The notes under the pieces were generated by a model. It did not search any database. It was not told the origin of the DNA and saw only the letters and a program-made list of their open reading frames with translations. Source: Myxosarcina sp. GA_180221_E-2-1-MAG-40_15 (GTDB lineage: Bacteria; Cyanobacteriota; Cyanobacteriia; Cyanobacteriales; Xenococcaceae). From it: a stretch of 64,000 nucleotides of DNA. The stretch lies in NCBI GenBank assembly GCA_020692205.1, contig JAIMKV010000010.1:22487-86486 (forward strand), written 5' to 3'. Shown piece after piece: positions 9,972 through 19,054 of the stretch. Each line of letters starts with the position of its first letter. Positions within the stretch are counted from its first letter, which is position 1. The translations under genes were made by a program, and so were the position numbers.

Positions 9972-11870
9972 ATGGTAAGTATCAAATCTTGGCAAGTGGC
10001 GATTTTAGTTTTTCCGATCGCAGCTATTGTAATTTTTTTATTAGCGGCAGCGGGTTCACAAATTCATGATTGGGGTATTAACTGGATTTGGGGTGTAGTT
10101 ATCCTAGTTTTTGCGGTGTGGCGCTGGTTGCTGGCAAAATGGACCAAATCACCTCTAGCGGAAATCGAATCAGCGATCGAAGAAATCAACGAAGAATTAG
10201 CGCAAAATTCCGAATTAAATGCAGCAGTAGACAAGCAACAGCAAATAAACCTCTCTTTACAGCAAATTATTGCCAAAACTCAAACAGATGAACCAATTTG
10301 GGAGGACTGGCAGACTTTTTGGCAGCGATGTCAAGAATTAGTCAGCGCGATCGCTCATGTTTATAATCCTCAAGTTAAACGCCCTCTGCTGAATATTTAT
10401 CTTCCCCAAGCTTACGGACTGATTCGCGGTACGGTAGACGATACTGATCGGGTTATGCAAAAATTGTCTCCTGTCTTGAATCGCGTTTCGATTGGTCAGG
10501 CGGTAGAAGCCTTTGAAGTGTATCGTAAATTAGAACCTTCGGCACGCAAACTCAGTCAAGCCTTCAAATGGTCGCAATGGTTGATCAATCCCGCCGCCGC
10601 CGCCGCCAATATAGCAACGAAAAAGTTTAATAATCAAGCAAATCAAGAGTTACTCCTAAATCTCAGTCAATTAATTAGGGAAGTAGCGTTAAGAAACTTA
10701 GCCCAACAGGCGATCGCGCTTTATGGCAACGAAATTATTACGCTACCTGAAGTTGCCTCAAATCCTGTCTTACCCAAAGCCAAAACTCAAACCCTCAAAG
10801 AGATTTTACAGTCAGTTAAACCCCAAACAGAAGTTGTGCAAAAGCCAGTTAATCTGATTCTGGTTGGGCGTACTGGCGCGGGTAAAAGCAGCCTGATCAA
10901 TACCCTGTTTCAAGCTGAGAAAGCCGAGGTAGATGTCTTACCCAGTACCGATAAAATTCAAACCTATCGCTGGCAAACACCGACTCAAGAAGTCTTAAAT
11001 CTTTTAGATACTCCTGGTTACGAACAGGTAAACCGCCCTGAAATTTGGGAACAGGTTTTAGATTATGCAGCCACGGCGGATTTATTATTATTGGTCACCC
11101 CAGCACTCGATCCTGCTTTACAAATGGATCTGGACTTTTTACAAACTTTAAAACAAGATTTACCAGATTTAAGCGCTGTGGGAATTGTGACTCAAGTCGA
11201 TCGCCTGCGCCCAATTCGTGAATGGAATCCCCCTTATGATTGGCGTGAAGGTAATCTACCTAAAGAAAAATCGATTCGCGAGGCAACTATTTATCGTGCT
11301 GAACAATTAGGCGATATTTGCGATCTAATATTACCAATCGTGACAGAAGATAAAACCAACAATCGCGCGTCTTGGAATATAGAAGCCCTATCTTTAGAGT
11401 TAATTCAGGCAATCGCCCCCGCCAAGCAACTACGTCTGGCACGTTTTTTAAGAGATATTGAAACCCGTAGTACCGCAGCCGCTAAAATAATTGATCGCTA
11501 TACTCGTCAAATGGCAACCAGTCAGGGTTTAACCGCTTTCCTTAAAAGCCCGATTCTGCAATTTATCTCGACGATGACTACAGGAAATTCTACCTTAGCT
11601 TATCTTTTGGCTGAACAAATTCCCGTCGAACAAGCACCAGTGGTGATGGGCAAACTGCAAATGGCTTACGATCTATATACGCTGCTTAATGATGACGCTA
11701 GTATCAGCAACTTTGATCTACCCTCGATTTGGTCTTTGTTATTAGAAAATAATCAAGTAGGCAATAACAATGCTTGGGCGTTTGGTCATGCTCTAGTGGA
11801 ATATTGGACTAAAGATCTCGATTCGGGTCAGTTACGCGATCGCTATAATTTTTACCTGGGACAAACCTAA
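9972..11870 (+). CDS. Membrane-associated GTPase (Era/YcjX-like P-loop GTPase)
   Basis: The protein has 632 residues. Two hydrophobic helices at about residues 8-28 and 36-53 anchor the N terminus. A helical region of about 230 residues follows. The GTPase domain begins near residue 297 with GRTGAGKSSLINTLF (G1) and continues with LPSTDKIQTYRW (G2 region), LLDTPGYE (G3) and TQVDRLRP (G4). The C-terminal 150 residues are mostly helical. Similar cyanobacterial proteins are annotated as 50S ribosome-binding or Era-like GTPases, but a membrane or stress role is equally likely. It stands alone, starting about 106 bp from the divergent O-methyltransferase. Confidence 0.8.
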   Translation: MVSIKSWQVAILVFPIAAIVIFLLAAAGSQIHDWGINWIWGVVILVFAVWRWLLAKWTKSPLAEIESAIEEINEELAQNSELNAAVDKQQQINLSLQQIIAKTQTDEPIWEDWQTFWQRCQELVSAIAHVYNPQVKRPLLNIYLPQAYGLIRGTVDDTDRVMQKLSPVLNRVSIGQAVEAFEVYRKLEPSARKLSQAFKWSQWLINPAAAAANIATKKFNNQANQELLLNLSQLIREVALRNLAQQAIALYGNEIITLPEVASNPVLPKAKTQTLKEILQSVKPQTEVVQKPVNLILVGRTGAGKSSLINTLFQAEKAEVDVLPSTDKIQTYRWQTPTQEVLNLLDTPGYEQVNRPEIWEQVLDYAATADLLLLVTPALDPALQMDLDFLQTLKQDLPDLSAVGIVTQVDRLRPIREWNPPYDWREGNLPKEKSIREATIYRAEQLGDICDLILPIVTEDKTNNRASWNIEALSLELIQAIAPAKQLRLARFLRDIETRSTAAAKIIDRYTRQMATSQGLTAFLKSPILQFISTMTTGNSTLAYLLAEQIPVEQAPVVMGKLQMAYDLYTLLNDDASISNFDLPSIWSLLLENNQVGNNNAWAFGHALVEYWTKDLDSGQLRDRYNFYLGQT

Positions 11871-11934
11871 GCTGTTAGCGTCAACAATTATTGCCAATCT
11901 AAGTTGATTTTCAGCAGCATATTCAACTAATTAT

Positions 11935-12252
11935 TTATTCGATTACTGCCCGTTCTAGATCGACTGTCAAAAGCCATTTGTCGAGCAGCAGCTTCAGAGT
12001 ATTAAGACTTTCTGAACGAGATCTATTTTGGGTCGCAAAAGCTTGGTTTAGCATCTCGTAAAGATGGTTCATGGCTCCAGTACTAAATTGATTTTCATTG
12101 AGCGCATTTCTTACCAAGTCGTCATCTGAAAAATTGCTAACTAGTAGATCATAGGCTGTTTTAGACATAAAGATACCAGCACTGATTAGATATGTATTTG
12201 GTAATCTCATTTTAAAATACTGGTAGTTTTCATTGATAACAAGCTGAGTCAT
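11935..12252 (-). CDS. Hypothetical protein, 105 residues
   Basis: This is a short, apparently soluble and mostly helical protein without signal peptide or recognised motif. The middle (SKTAYDLLVSNFSDDDLVRNALNEN) and the C terminus (LNTLKLLLDKWLLTVDLERA) look like genuine amphipathic helices, which argues for a real gene. It is convergent with the GTPase gene and about 370 bp from the divergent nnr. I do not recognise the family. Confidence 0.55.
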   Translation of the reverse strand: MTQLVINENYQYFKMRLPNTYLISAGIFMSKTAYDLLVSNFSDDDLVRNALNENQFSTGAMNHLYEMLNQAFATQNRSRSESLNTLKLLLDKWLLTVDLERAVIE

Positions 12253-12620
12253 AACTATTACTAAATCATTACTTTTTCTTTAGGTCAGAGCGATAAAAAT
12301 AATCTATTTTTCTAAAATGCGAATCGTAAAATAGCGGCTGATTATCTTATTTAGCTAAAATTTGTCGGCAATCGATTACTTTGCCAAATAATTTAGTTAC
12401 AAATAATAAAATAACAGATTATTTGTTAAAGACAATAAATTGGTGCTGAAATACTTCGCGAAAGATCTCGGCAACAATTCATAACTATTAATCGAAGCAT
12501 TGCTAATTTAAAGCTAAGAGCTAAAAATAAACAAATCAAAACGATGACAATTTACCCAAAGCATAATTGGTATAACCTGATGATATAGCTTGTAAGTTGG
12601 ATAGTACCGACTAGATAATC
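12253..12620. other. Divergent intergenic region
   Basis: These 368 bp are AT-rich and separate the 105-residue hypothetical from nnr. They must carry both promoters. I see no coding frame, clear operator palindrome or terminator. Confidence 0.5.
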
Positions 12621-14174
12621 ATGAACAACATAGTCGAAACCATTGTTGTCTCTGCCGAACAGATGCAGCAAATTGAATCGCAAATCCTGGCAGCGGGGAT
12701 GCCTGTGGCTGCACTGATGGAAAAAGCAGCTAGACTCTGTAGTGAGAGAATTAAGAGTTTATATCCCCAGTCTAAAAATACTTCGGTCGGAATTTTGGTC
12801 GGGCCAGGACACAATGGTGGGGATGCTTTAGTAGTGGCTCGCGAATTATATTTAGCGGGATATGAGATTAAGATTTACCGCCCATTGTTTAAACTCAAAC
12901 AACTAACTGCTCAACACGCTAATTATGTGGCTAGCTTGGGAATTACTTTTGACGAAGCAATTCAACCTTTAAGAGAATGCCAATTAATCGTTGATGGTTT
13001 GTTTGGCTTCGGCTTAACTCGCGATATCCCAGACAACATAGCTAAGGCGATCGAGCTGGTCAATGGCTGGTCAACACCGATTGTGAGTATCGATCTTCCC
13101 TCGGGGATGCATACTGATACAGGGGCAGTTATGGGTGCAGCGATTAAAGCTACCCATACTCTCTGTTTGGGTTTATGGAAACGAGCTTTTTTTCAGGATC
13201 GAGCCTTAGAATATCTGGGTCAGAGTGTCAGAATTGATTTTGGTCTGCTACGCCATCATATCTGGTCAGTTTTGCCCCAGCCAGCACCCGTCAGACAAAT
13301 CACCAAGGAGATCGCCTTAAACTTTTTGCCTCTGCCTCGTCCTGCTGTTACCTATAAATATCGTCAGGGACATTTACTCTTAATCTGTGGCTCTCGTCGC
13401 TATGCAGGGGGAGCTATTTTAACTGCTTTGGGTGCTAGAGCTAGCGGTGTCGGAATGTTATCCGTCGCTGTACCAGAGTCTCTTAAAACGTTACTTACCA
13501 GTCATTTACCAGAAGCTTTAATTGTAGGCTGTCCTGAAAATAAGGAAGGGGCGATCGCTTCTTTACCGTTTTCCAGCGCCGATCTAAGTCAATTTGATCT
13601 GGTTGCCTGTGGTCCAGGTTTAACCACTGATGCTCAATCTGTAGTTACCAAAGTCTTGCAGTCGGAATGTCCGCTAGTTTTGGATGCTGACGGTCTAAAT
13701 ATTTTATCAGAGCATAATGTAGCTGAAGTCTTGAACGACAGAGCCAACCCCACAATTCTAACTCCTCATCTGGGAGAATTTAAACGCCTCTTTCCTGAAA
13801 TTACCGAGATCGAGGATCGTCTCAATGCCGTCCAAACTGCCGCTGCAAAAAGCAGCGCGATCGTTTTACTCAAGGGAGCAAAAACGGCGATCGCCAATAA
13901 CCAAGGATTGACCTGGTTAATCTCCGAAAGTACTCCAGCCTTAGCCAGAGGTGGTAGTGGCGATATCTTAACTGGCTTGGCTGCGGGTTTGGCAACACAA
14001 AGTACCAAAACCGAAAACGGCAGTTTATTTGATGCAGTAGCTACTGCTGCCTGGTGGCACGCCCAAGCAGGAATCAAAGCTGCTCAAGACCATACCGAAC
14101 TTGGCGTAGATGCTACAACTCTGGCTCAATATCTAACGCCAACCATTAATGAGCTATTTAAATCAGCAAACTAA
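12621..14174 (+). CDS. nnr: Bifunctional NAD(P)H-hydrate epimerase / ADP-dependent dehydratase
   Basis: The 517-residue fusion has the usual bacterial length. Residues about 1-220 form the YjeF_N epimerase domain, with GILVGPGHNGGDALVVARELYLAGY, LIVDGLFGFGLTRD and SIDLPSGMHTDTG. Residues about 230-510 form the ribokinase-like ADP-dependent dehydratase, with GHLLLICGSRRYAGGAILTA, ACGPGLTTDA, LDADGLNIL, LTPHLGEFKRL, VLLKGAKT and RGGSGDILTGLAAGLA. Together the two activities repair hydrated NAD(P)H. It is a single-gene unit followed by a putative secreted protein on the same strand. Confidence 0.95.
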   Translation: MNNIVETIVVSAEQMQQIESQILAAGMPVAALMEKAARLCSERIKSLYPQSKNTSVGILVGPGHNGGDALVVARELYLAGYEIKIYRPLFKLKQLTAQHANYVASLGITFDEAIQPLRECQLIVDGLFGFGLTRDIPDNIAKAIELVNGWSTPIVSIDLPSGMHTDTGAVMGAAIKATHTLCLGLWKRAFFQDRALEYLGQSVRIDFGLLRHHIWSVLPQPAPVRQITKEIALNFLPLPRPAVTYKYRQGHLLLICGSRRYAGGAILTALGARASGVGMLSVAVPESLKTLLTSHLPEALIVGCPENKEGAIASLPFSSADLSQFDLVACGPGLTTDAQSVVTKVLQSECPLVLDADGLNILSEHNVAEVLNDRANPTILTPHLGEFKRLFPEITEIEDRLNAVQTAAAKSSAIVLLKGAKTAIANNQGLTWLISESTPALARGGSGDILTGLAAGLATQSTKTENGSLFDAVATAAWWHAQAGIKAAQDHTELGVDATTLAQYLTPTINELFKSAN

Positions 14175-14231
14175 AAGCTAAATTAGCACGAAGCTAATCA
14201 ATAATAAATAAAACAATGAAGCGCAAAATTA

Positions 14232-14714
14232 ATGTTTGAATCTTGGTTATTAAGTTCTACGATCTTAGTTAGTCAATTGTCTAATGTCAGTTCTGATTTT
14301 AGACAATTAAAAACACAGCTAGAAAATTCTGGATTTAAAGTTAATATTGCTATTCCGCCAGACTTTAATTTTGCCAATCAACAAATAGACTTTCAGCGAC
14401 GCAGTGTCAGAAAACCCTACGGAGTACTAAACGCCAAGAGTAAATCAATTTGGATTAATCCGATTGTATTTGAATTAGGTATTAGCGACGCGGTTTTAAT
14501 CCACGAAACCGTTCATGCTGTTCAATACTGTGTGGGCAATGGCAACATCCAAACGATTGGCTTAGATATTGAACCAATTAGACAGGCTCAACCATTTTTC
14601 AAAAGATATGTTGACACCTATAGTCAAGCAGTAGAAAAAGAAGCCTACGCCGTTCAAACTCAATCTAATAATTATGAATTAGCAGTGTCTTTATTAGAAA
14701 AACATTGTCAATGA
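14232..14714 (+). CDS. Putative secreted metallopeptidase-like protein
   Basis: The 160-residue protein has a hydrophobic N terminus (about residues 4-16) that could be a signal segment. The central IHETVHAVQYCVG fits an HExxH-like helix in which the pattern is His-Glu-Thr-Val-His, as in zinc metallopeptidases, and a second conserved-looking stretch is YSQAVEKEAYAVQTQ, with an ExxA-type helix that could supply a third ligand. The pattern HETVH...EKEAY resembles small cyanobacterial putative peptidases, but I cannot assign a family. Its last 7 bp overlap the convergent Rieske oxygenase gene. Confidence 0.6.
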   Translation: MFESWLLSSTILVSQLSNVSSDFRQLKTQLENSGFKVNIAIPPDFNFANQQIDFQRRSVRKPYGVLNAKSKSIWINPIVFELGISDAVLIHETVHAVQYCVGNGNIQTIGLDIEPIRQAQPFFKRYVDTYSQAVEKEAYAVQTQSNNYELAVSLLEKHCQ

Positions 14715-15700
14715 ATATTATTGGCGACTTTAACGGACTCTGACCAAGTGGAAAAATTATTTTTAATCCAATCCATGCCTATTTCATTGTTAAGCTTGAT
14801 TTTCTGCGGTGCGTCGCTGTAAATCTTATTAAGAATGTCAGCATCTTGTTCGACTACAGTCTTGCTTAATCCTAAAAATTTATTTTTTAACAGCTTGGCT
14901 AACGGATTACTAGCTTCTCCGAACAATAAAACGTAGGTGCGAGTTTTTGTTAGTGATTCGGGAACGAAAAGATGACATTGAGCTATCTTGCCAAATGGAC
15001 TTTTGCCATGAAAAATAACCAAAGAAGGAAAATAATTTTCTAAATGAGCTTGAATTACATTAGGAATTAAAAATTGGTTAGGTTGTTTGAGCTTTTGCCA
15101 AAAGGTTTTTGGTGCGGTTGGAGTATTAAAAAAAGCTTCGGAATGATAGCCATTGTCGATAAACTTTTCAAACCTAACTTCGGTAATTTCAAATAAGTCT
15201 CGATGCGTACCGTTTTGATGATTGTAATCGTGCATATTTAATAGCATCGAGCGCAAGTCTGTCTCGACACTCATATCAGCGGTTGAGCCAATAAATTCGT
15301 AGTCCTGAGCAATTTTTTCTAAGATATTAGAAATCGGAATTTTTGGTTCATAACCTCCGTAAGACCAAATAAAATTATCTTTAACAATCAATTCTAAAGG
15401 CTCTAATTGAGATAGCGTCTTGTTATTTGTTCCTGGTAAAATAGTGCAGCCATCCTGGTCAAATTCTAAAGCATGAAAAGGACAAACCACCGCACTTGAA
15501 CCATCTGCTTTAACATTACACCATCCTTCCGATAGCATTGCCCCCATGTGAGGACATACGTTAGATAAACCATTAACCCGCCCTGTTCGATCTTTCCAGA
15601 TGACATAATCTTTGCCATAGAGAGAGATCTTCATTGGCTGATTTGTTTGTAGCATCGATTTATGCGCCAATAGCCAAGGCGCACCTTCTAACATAGACAT
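14708..15700 (-). CDS. Rieske non-haem iron oxygenase
   Basis: This 330-residue protein starts with a Rieske [2Fe-2S] domain: CPHMGAMLSEGW followed by CPFHALEFDQDG at about residues 48-85, giving the C-x-H and C-x2-H ligands. The catalytic domain carries NMHDYNHQNGTH near residue 155, matching the N-x2-D-x2-H-x4-H mononuclear iron motif of the pheophorbide a oxygenase-like group. It would catalyse an oxygen-dependent hydroxylation or demethylation; the substrate is unknown. A P450 gene lies 98 bp upstream on the same strand. A GCGACA...TGTCGC operator candidate sits 44-68 bp before the start codon. Confidence 0.85.
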   Translation of the reverse strand: MSMLEGAPWLLAHKSMLQTNQPMKISLYGKDYVIWKDRTGRVNGLSNVCPHMGAMLSEGWCNVKADGSSAVVCPFHALEFDQDGCTILPGTNNKTLSQLEPLELIVKDNFIWSYGGYEPKIPISNILEKIAQDYEFIGSTADMSVETDLRSMLLNMHDYNHQNGTHRDLFEITEVRFEKFIDNGYHSEAFFNTPTAPKTFWQKLKQPNQFLIPNVIQAHLENYFPSLVIFHGKSPFGKIAQCHLFVPESLTKTRTYVLLFGEASNPLAKLLKNKFLGLSKTVVEQDADILNKIYSDAPQKIKLNNEIGMDWIKNNFSTWSESVKVANNIH

Positions 15701-15743
15701 GATAAATTTCCTCTATTGATGATTTAGGACAAACGATTCCACT

Positions 15744-15768
15744 GCGACAAGTAAAAATATAATGTCGC
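15744..15768. promoter_or_regulatory. Operator candidate A (before the Rieske oxygenase)
   Basis: This inverted repeat has arms GCGACA and TGTCGC with a 13-nt AT-rich spacer. It starts 44 bp upstream of the Rieske oxygenase. It shares CGACAAGTAAAA and ATGTCGC with a site upstream of the P450 gene and is probably the binding site of the neighbouring TetR-type regulator. Confidence 0.6.
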
Positions 15769-15797
15769 CAATTAGCTAAATAAATTAAGTTGTAAAT

Positions 15798-17174
15798 CTA
15801 ATTCTTAATGGCTTTGACTCTCATTTTTACGCCACCAGCAGGGGTAAAAGTGAAACCACGACGCGCTGATTGTAAAGGGCGATTGTCTAATAGTTCTAAT
15901 TCTGCATGAGACAAAATAGTAGCTAAGACTAATTTCATTTCAAACAAAGCAAAAGCATAACCTAAACAGCGACGATTTCCTCCACCAAAGGGTAAAAATT
16001 CATAGGGTGAAAATTGTCTGGCTAAAAATCTTTCTGGCTTGAATTTTTGAGGTTCGGGATAAATGTCTGACCGTTGATGAGTTAAATATATAGAAGGAAG
16101 GAGTAATGTTCCAGGTTCAAACTGGTATCCCATCAGTTCAAAAGGTGCTTTGAGTTGACGACCGACAAAAACCACCACGGGATTCAATCTTAGGGTTTCC
16201 GATACTACTGCATCGAGATAGGGAAGCTTAATAATATCGGTAAACTGGGCATTTTCCGCAAGAGAGCTTAATTCTGTTTGGCATTTCTGACCGACTTCGG
16301 GAAGTCGATGCAGCCAATAAAAAGACCAAGCTAAAGAACTGGCTGTGGTTTCGTGTCCTGCAAACAACATAGTCATCAATTCATCTTGTATTTCCCCATC
16401 ATTCATTGCTTGATCATCTTCGTATCGTGCTTCTAAGAGTAAACTCAGAATATCTTCCCCCAAAGTATCAGGATTATTTCTACGACGACCGCATTCTGCT
16501 TGTAAAATATCTCGAATCTGGCGTTGTTGGCGCAAAAATTTACTCCAAGGGGTCAAAGCACCTAAGTCTTTTTGTAACGCAGGGAAAAAGAGAAAAAAGG
16601 AATTTAACGGCGAGTTAAATATTGCCAACCAATCAACTAAAATTTCTTTGAGAAGATCGTATCTTTTTCCTTCATTTAAACCAAATATTGTCCTAAGAAT
16701 AATTTGTAAGGAGATTTCTTGAGTGTAATCGCGGATACAGATAGTCTGACCGACGTGCCATCGATCAATAACCTCTTTAGTTACCTCGACCATAGTTCGA
16801 CCATAGCTTTTCATTCTTTCTCCATGAAAAGGAGGCATGAGTAACTTACGATGTCTTTTGTGTTCGACTCCATCGAGTAATACCAAAGAGCGATCGCCTA
16901 ATAAAACTCTAATAGGTGCATTAGATTGCTGACTTACTTCAAACAAACTCGGATCGGCAGTAAAAACTTGTTCGATTGCTTTGGGGTTGCTAAAAATTAC
17001 ATTAGGAGGGAATAGGGAAGATTCAGGTGCGTAAAAAATCTCGCCATACTTTTGCTGGTATCTTTCTAACGTACCAAACTGATCTAATAAGGCGCGAATC
17101 ATTATTGCGCTCGCGGGATCTTTTACCGTTGGGGGTAGTTGGGTTTTTTTGTCGGGTGAAGTTACGGTAGTCAT
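15798..17174 (-). CDS. Cytochrome P450 (CYP110-like)
   Basis: The protein has 458 residues from the ATG at 17174; a TTG nine codons upstream is possible. The I-helix motif is LMTMLFAGHETTASSLAWSFYW, the K-helix ExxR is in VVSETLRLNPVV, the PERF segment is KPERFLARQFSPYEF, and the haem loop is FLPFGGGNRRCLGYAFA with the ligand Cys near residue 403. The style matches cyanobacterial CYP110 enzymes, which hydroxylate alkanes, fatty acids or terpenes. It is presumably co-regulated with the Rieske oxygenase and divergent from the TetR gene. The substrate is not predictable. Confidence 0.92.
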   Translation of the reverse strand: MTTVTSPDKKTQLPPTVKDPASAIMIRALLDQFGTLERYQQKYGEIFYAPESSLFPPNVIFSNPKAIEQVFTADPSLFEVSQQSNAPIRVLLGDRSLVLLDGVEHKRHRKLLMPPFHGERMKSYGRTMVEVTKEVIDRWHVGQTICIRDYTQEISLQIILRTIFGLNEGKRYDLLKEILVDWLAIFNSPLNSFFLFFPALQKDLGALTPWSKFLRQQRQIRDILQAECGRRRNNPDTLGEDILSLLLEARYEDDQAMNDGEIQDELMTMLFAGHETTASSLAWSFYWLHRLPEVGQKCQTELSSLAENAQFTDIIKLPYLDAVVSETLRLNPVVVFVGRQLKAPFELMGYQFEPGTLLLPSIYLTHQRSDIYPEPQKFKPERFLARQFSPYEFLPFGGGNRRCLGYAFALFEMKLVLATILSHAELELLDNRPLQSARRGFTFTPAGGVKMRVKAIKN

Positions 17175-17214
17175 GGGTAATAATATTTGTTCCGTAAACA
17201 ATATAGTTAAAACA

Positions 17215-17245
17215 CGACAAGTAAAATATCGTTATGTCGCAAGTT
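17215..17245. promoter_or_regulatory. Operator candidate B (between P450 and tetR genes)
   Basis: The site contains CGACA and TGTCG arms separated by 15 bp, and TTATGTCGCAAGTT at 17232-17245. The latter recurs exactly, in reverse complement, as AACTTGCGACATAA at 18265-18278. It lies 41-71 bp upstream of the P450 start codon and about 134 bp upstream of the divergent tetR start. Confidence 0.65.
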
Positions 17246-17378
17246 AGAGATAGCGATGTATCATAACGATAGAGACAGATCTTAAGGCAATAGTTTATAG
17301 CTCTCCCTCTTTAATTCTACTGCTATAAAAAACTTTTATTGAATTTTAATATATGACATATTATTCGCTTTTGTCAAG

Positions 17379-18260
17379 ATGAAATCTGAAAAAACTTCCC
17401 TGCGTCGTCAACCCCAACAAAAACGTAGTCAAGAGCGTGTCGAAAGAATTTTAGATGCAGCAGCCATAGTCTTTGATGAGGTGGGATATGACGCTGCTAC
17501 GACTCATGCGATCGCATCTCGTGCCAATACAGCAGTAGGTTCACTCTATCAGTTTTTTCCAGATAAGCTGGCAATTTTTAACGCTCTAGAATTACGTCAC
17601 GTTGAGCGCGTTTATCTAATGTGGGAGAAGTTAACGCGTCCAGAAGTTATCCAGTTACCGTTTGCCGATTTTATTCATACGCTTGTTAACCAAGTTGAGC
17701 AATTGTTTGCCAACCCAACTTCGAGAATTGTTTTTTCTACATTTTTCACCTCCCCGACTATTTTTAACAATATTGACCCTAGCTTTACCCAAGAAGTCAT
17801 TCAATTTGCCGCAAAATTATTTAAAATGCGTAATTTTACTTTGACAGAGCAAAGAAGCCAACTGTTAGCCGAAATTGCTGTTAATGCTTCTAATACCTTG
17901 ATTTTGCTATCTTTAAGAACCAATAAAACTCACAGTCAAGAGATTATAATCGAGATTGAAAACTTGTTAAAAGCCTATTTACAAGCAGATATTGGCGATG
18001 AAACGATTAAACGTAATCCTGTTAATTCCTTAGACAAAACAGCAAAGCAATACCAACTTAACTCGCGTCAAAGCTTAATCTTACGCTATGCTAGTCAAAA
18101 CCCAGAAATCACCATCAAAAACTGCGAGGCAATGTTTCCTGATGTTTCTCGGCGCACTCTACAAAGAGATCTTAAACTCTTAAGCGATCGCCAATTACTA
18201 CTCTTTAGAGGCAACACCGATCAACGCTGTTATGGTTTTAATTTTGATTTGTTAAACTAA
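17379..18260 (+). CDS. TetR-type regulator with extra C-terminal winged helix
   Basis: The protein has 293 residues, longer than the usual 190-220. The N-terminal TetR DNA-binding domain spans about residues 18-65, with ILDAAAIVFDEVGYDAATTHAIA followed by GSLYQFFPDKLAIF. A TetR-like helical ligand domain follows. Residues about 222-290 form a second DNA-binding-like module: LNSRQSLILRYAS, then ISRRTLQRDLKLL-type sequence (seen as VSRRTLQRDLKLLSDRQLL), resembling the DeoR/Fic-associated winged helix. It is divergent from the P450 gene, with operator candidates on both sides, and likely represses the P450, the Rieske oxygenase and perhaps the GNAT gene. Confidence 0.82.
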   Translation: MKSEKTSLRRQPQQKRSQERVERILDAAAIVFDEVGYDAATTHAIASRANTAVGSLYQFFPDKLAIFNALELRHVERVYLMWEKLTRPEVIQLPFADFIHTLVNQVEQLFANPTSRIVFSTFFTSPTIFNNIDPSFTQEVIQFAAKLFKMRNFTLTEQRSQLLAEIAVNASNTLILLSLRTNKTHSQEIIIEIENLLKAYLQADIGDETIKRNPVNSLDKTAKQYQLNSRQSLILRYASQNPEITIKNCEAMFPDVSRRTLQRDLKLLSDRQLLLFRGNTDQRCYGFNFDLLN

Positions 18261-18281
18261 CGACAACTTGCGACATAAGTT
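18261..18281. promoter_or_regulatory. Operator candidate C (before the GNAT gene)
   Basis: Starting right after the tetR stop codon, this site reads as two CGACA half-sites 10 bp apart (18261 and 18271). It also contains an AACTT/AAGTT inverted repeat around GCGACAT. It shares 14 exact bases with operator B and lies 40-60 bp upstream of the GNAT start. Confidence 0.6.
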
Positions 18282-18320
18282 CAAAAATGCTCGTGATCTG
18301 ACTAACGTTCAAAAAACATT

Positions 18321-18860
18321 ATGATTAAAATTATGAGCTTAATTTTAGAAACGCCTAGATTAAAATTAAACCCAATTTTAGACAGTGAGCTTGACACACT
18401 TCATCGGATCCTTGTCAATCCCTATGTCAGAAAATATCTCTGCGACAACCAAATTTTTTCTCTAGAACAAACCTCAACAATGTTGCAGGAGAGTCAAAAA
18501 CTTTTTCAGGAATCAAAATTCGGTCTTTGGTTTATCGAAACAAAACATGAACCAGAGATTATCGGTTTTGTCGGTTTATGGTATTTTTTTGCCGAAAATC
18601 AACCTCAACTAGCTTATGCTTTATTACCACACGCTACAAAACAAGGTTATGCGACTGAGGCAGCAACCAGAATATTGGCGTATTCTTTTCAAGAACTGGA
18701 TTATAATTATATGCTGGCAAGCTGCGATCGCCCTAATGTTGAATCTCAGCGAGTAGCCAGAAGATTAGGGATGAAACAAATAGAAGAAAGAATAATTAAG
18801 GGCAACCCGACGCTATTTTTTAGAATTGATTATCAGATTAATCGCTTGAAGAAAGTATAG
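18321..18860 (+). CDS. GNAT-family N-acetyltransferase (RimJ/RimL-like)
   Basis: The 179-residue protein has the acetyltransferase_3 layout. It opens LILETPRLKLNPI, has IIGFVGLWYF in the core strands, LAYALLPHATKQGYATEAATRIL as the acetyl-CoA-binding motif (Q/R-x2-G-x-A variant), and a final ASCDRPNVESQRVARRLGM segment, the common end of this family. Either ATG at 18321 or 18333 could be the start. The acceptor is unknown. Operator-like sequence C upstream suggests control by the preceding TetR-type protein. Confidence 0.85.
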   Translation: MIKIMSLILETPRLKLNPILDSELDTLHRILVNPYVRKYLCDNQIFSLEQTSTMLQESQKLFQESKFGLWFIETKHEPEIIGFVGLWYFFAENQPQLAYALLPHATKQGYATEAATRILAYSFQELDYNYMLASCDRPNVESQRVARRLGMKQIEERIIKGNPTLFFRIDYQINRLKKV

Positions 18861-18885
18861 CTACATTGCTTTGTAGCGATTTTTA
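18860..18885 (+). terminator. Rho-independent terminator after the GNAT gene
   Basis: GCTACA (18860-18865) pairs with TGTAGC (18872-18877) over a 6-nt loop, followed by GATTTTT. It overlaps the GNAT stop region and separates it from pheS. Confidence 0.65.
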
Positions 18886-19054
18886 TTCGACTTTGTGTAA
18901 TTAAATCCCAATATTATTACTAGTGAAATACTAGTGTTTATTTTAGGGTGGATTTGGTATATTATTATGAGCTGTGTGCTGTGGAAATCATTACCGTTAG
19001 TAGAGTATTCTCTGAGCGATCGCACCTTAACTTTAAAACTGCCAATTATCCTCA

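Noticed and set aside
17351..17361. ATATG-A-CATAT palindrome just before the TetR-type gene
   Set aside because: AT-rich, only 5-bp arms, and unrelated to the CGACA operator family; could be chance or part of a -10 element.
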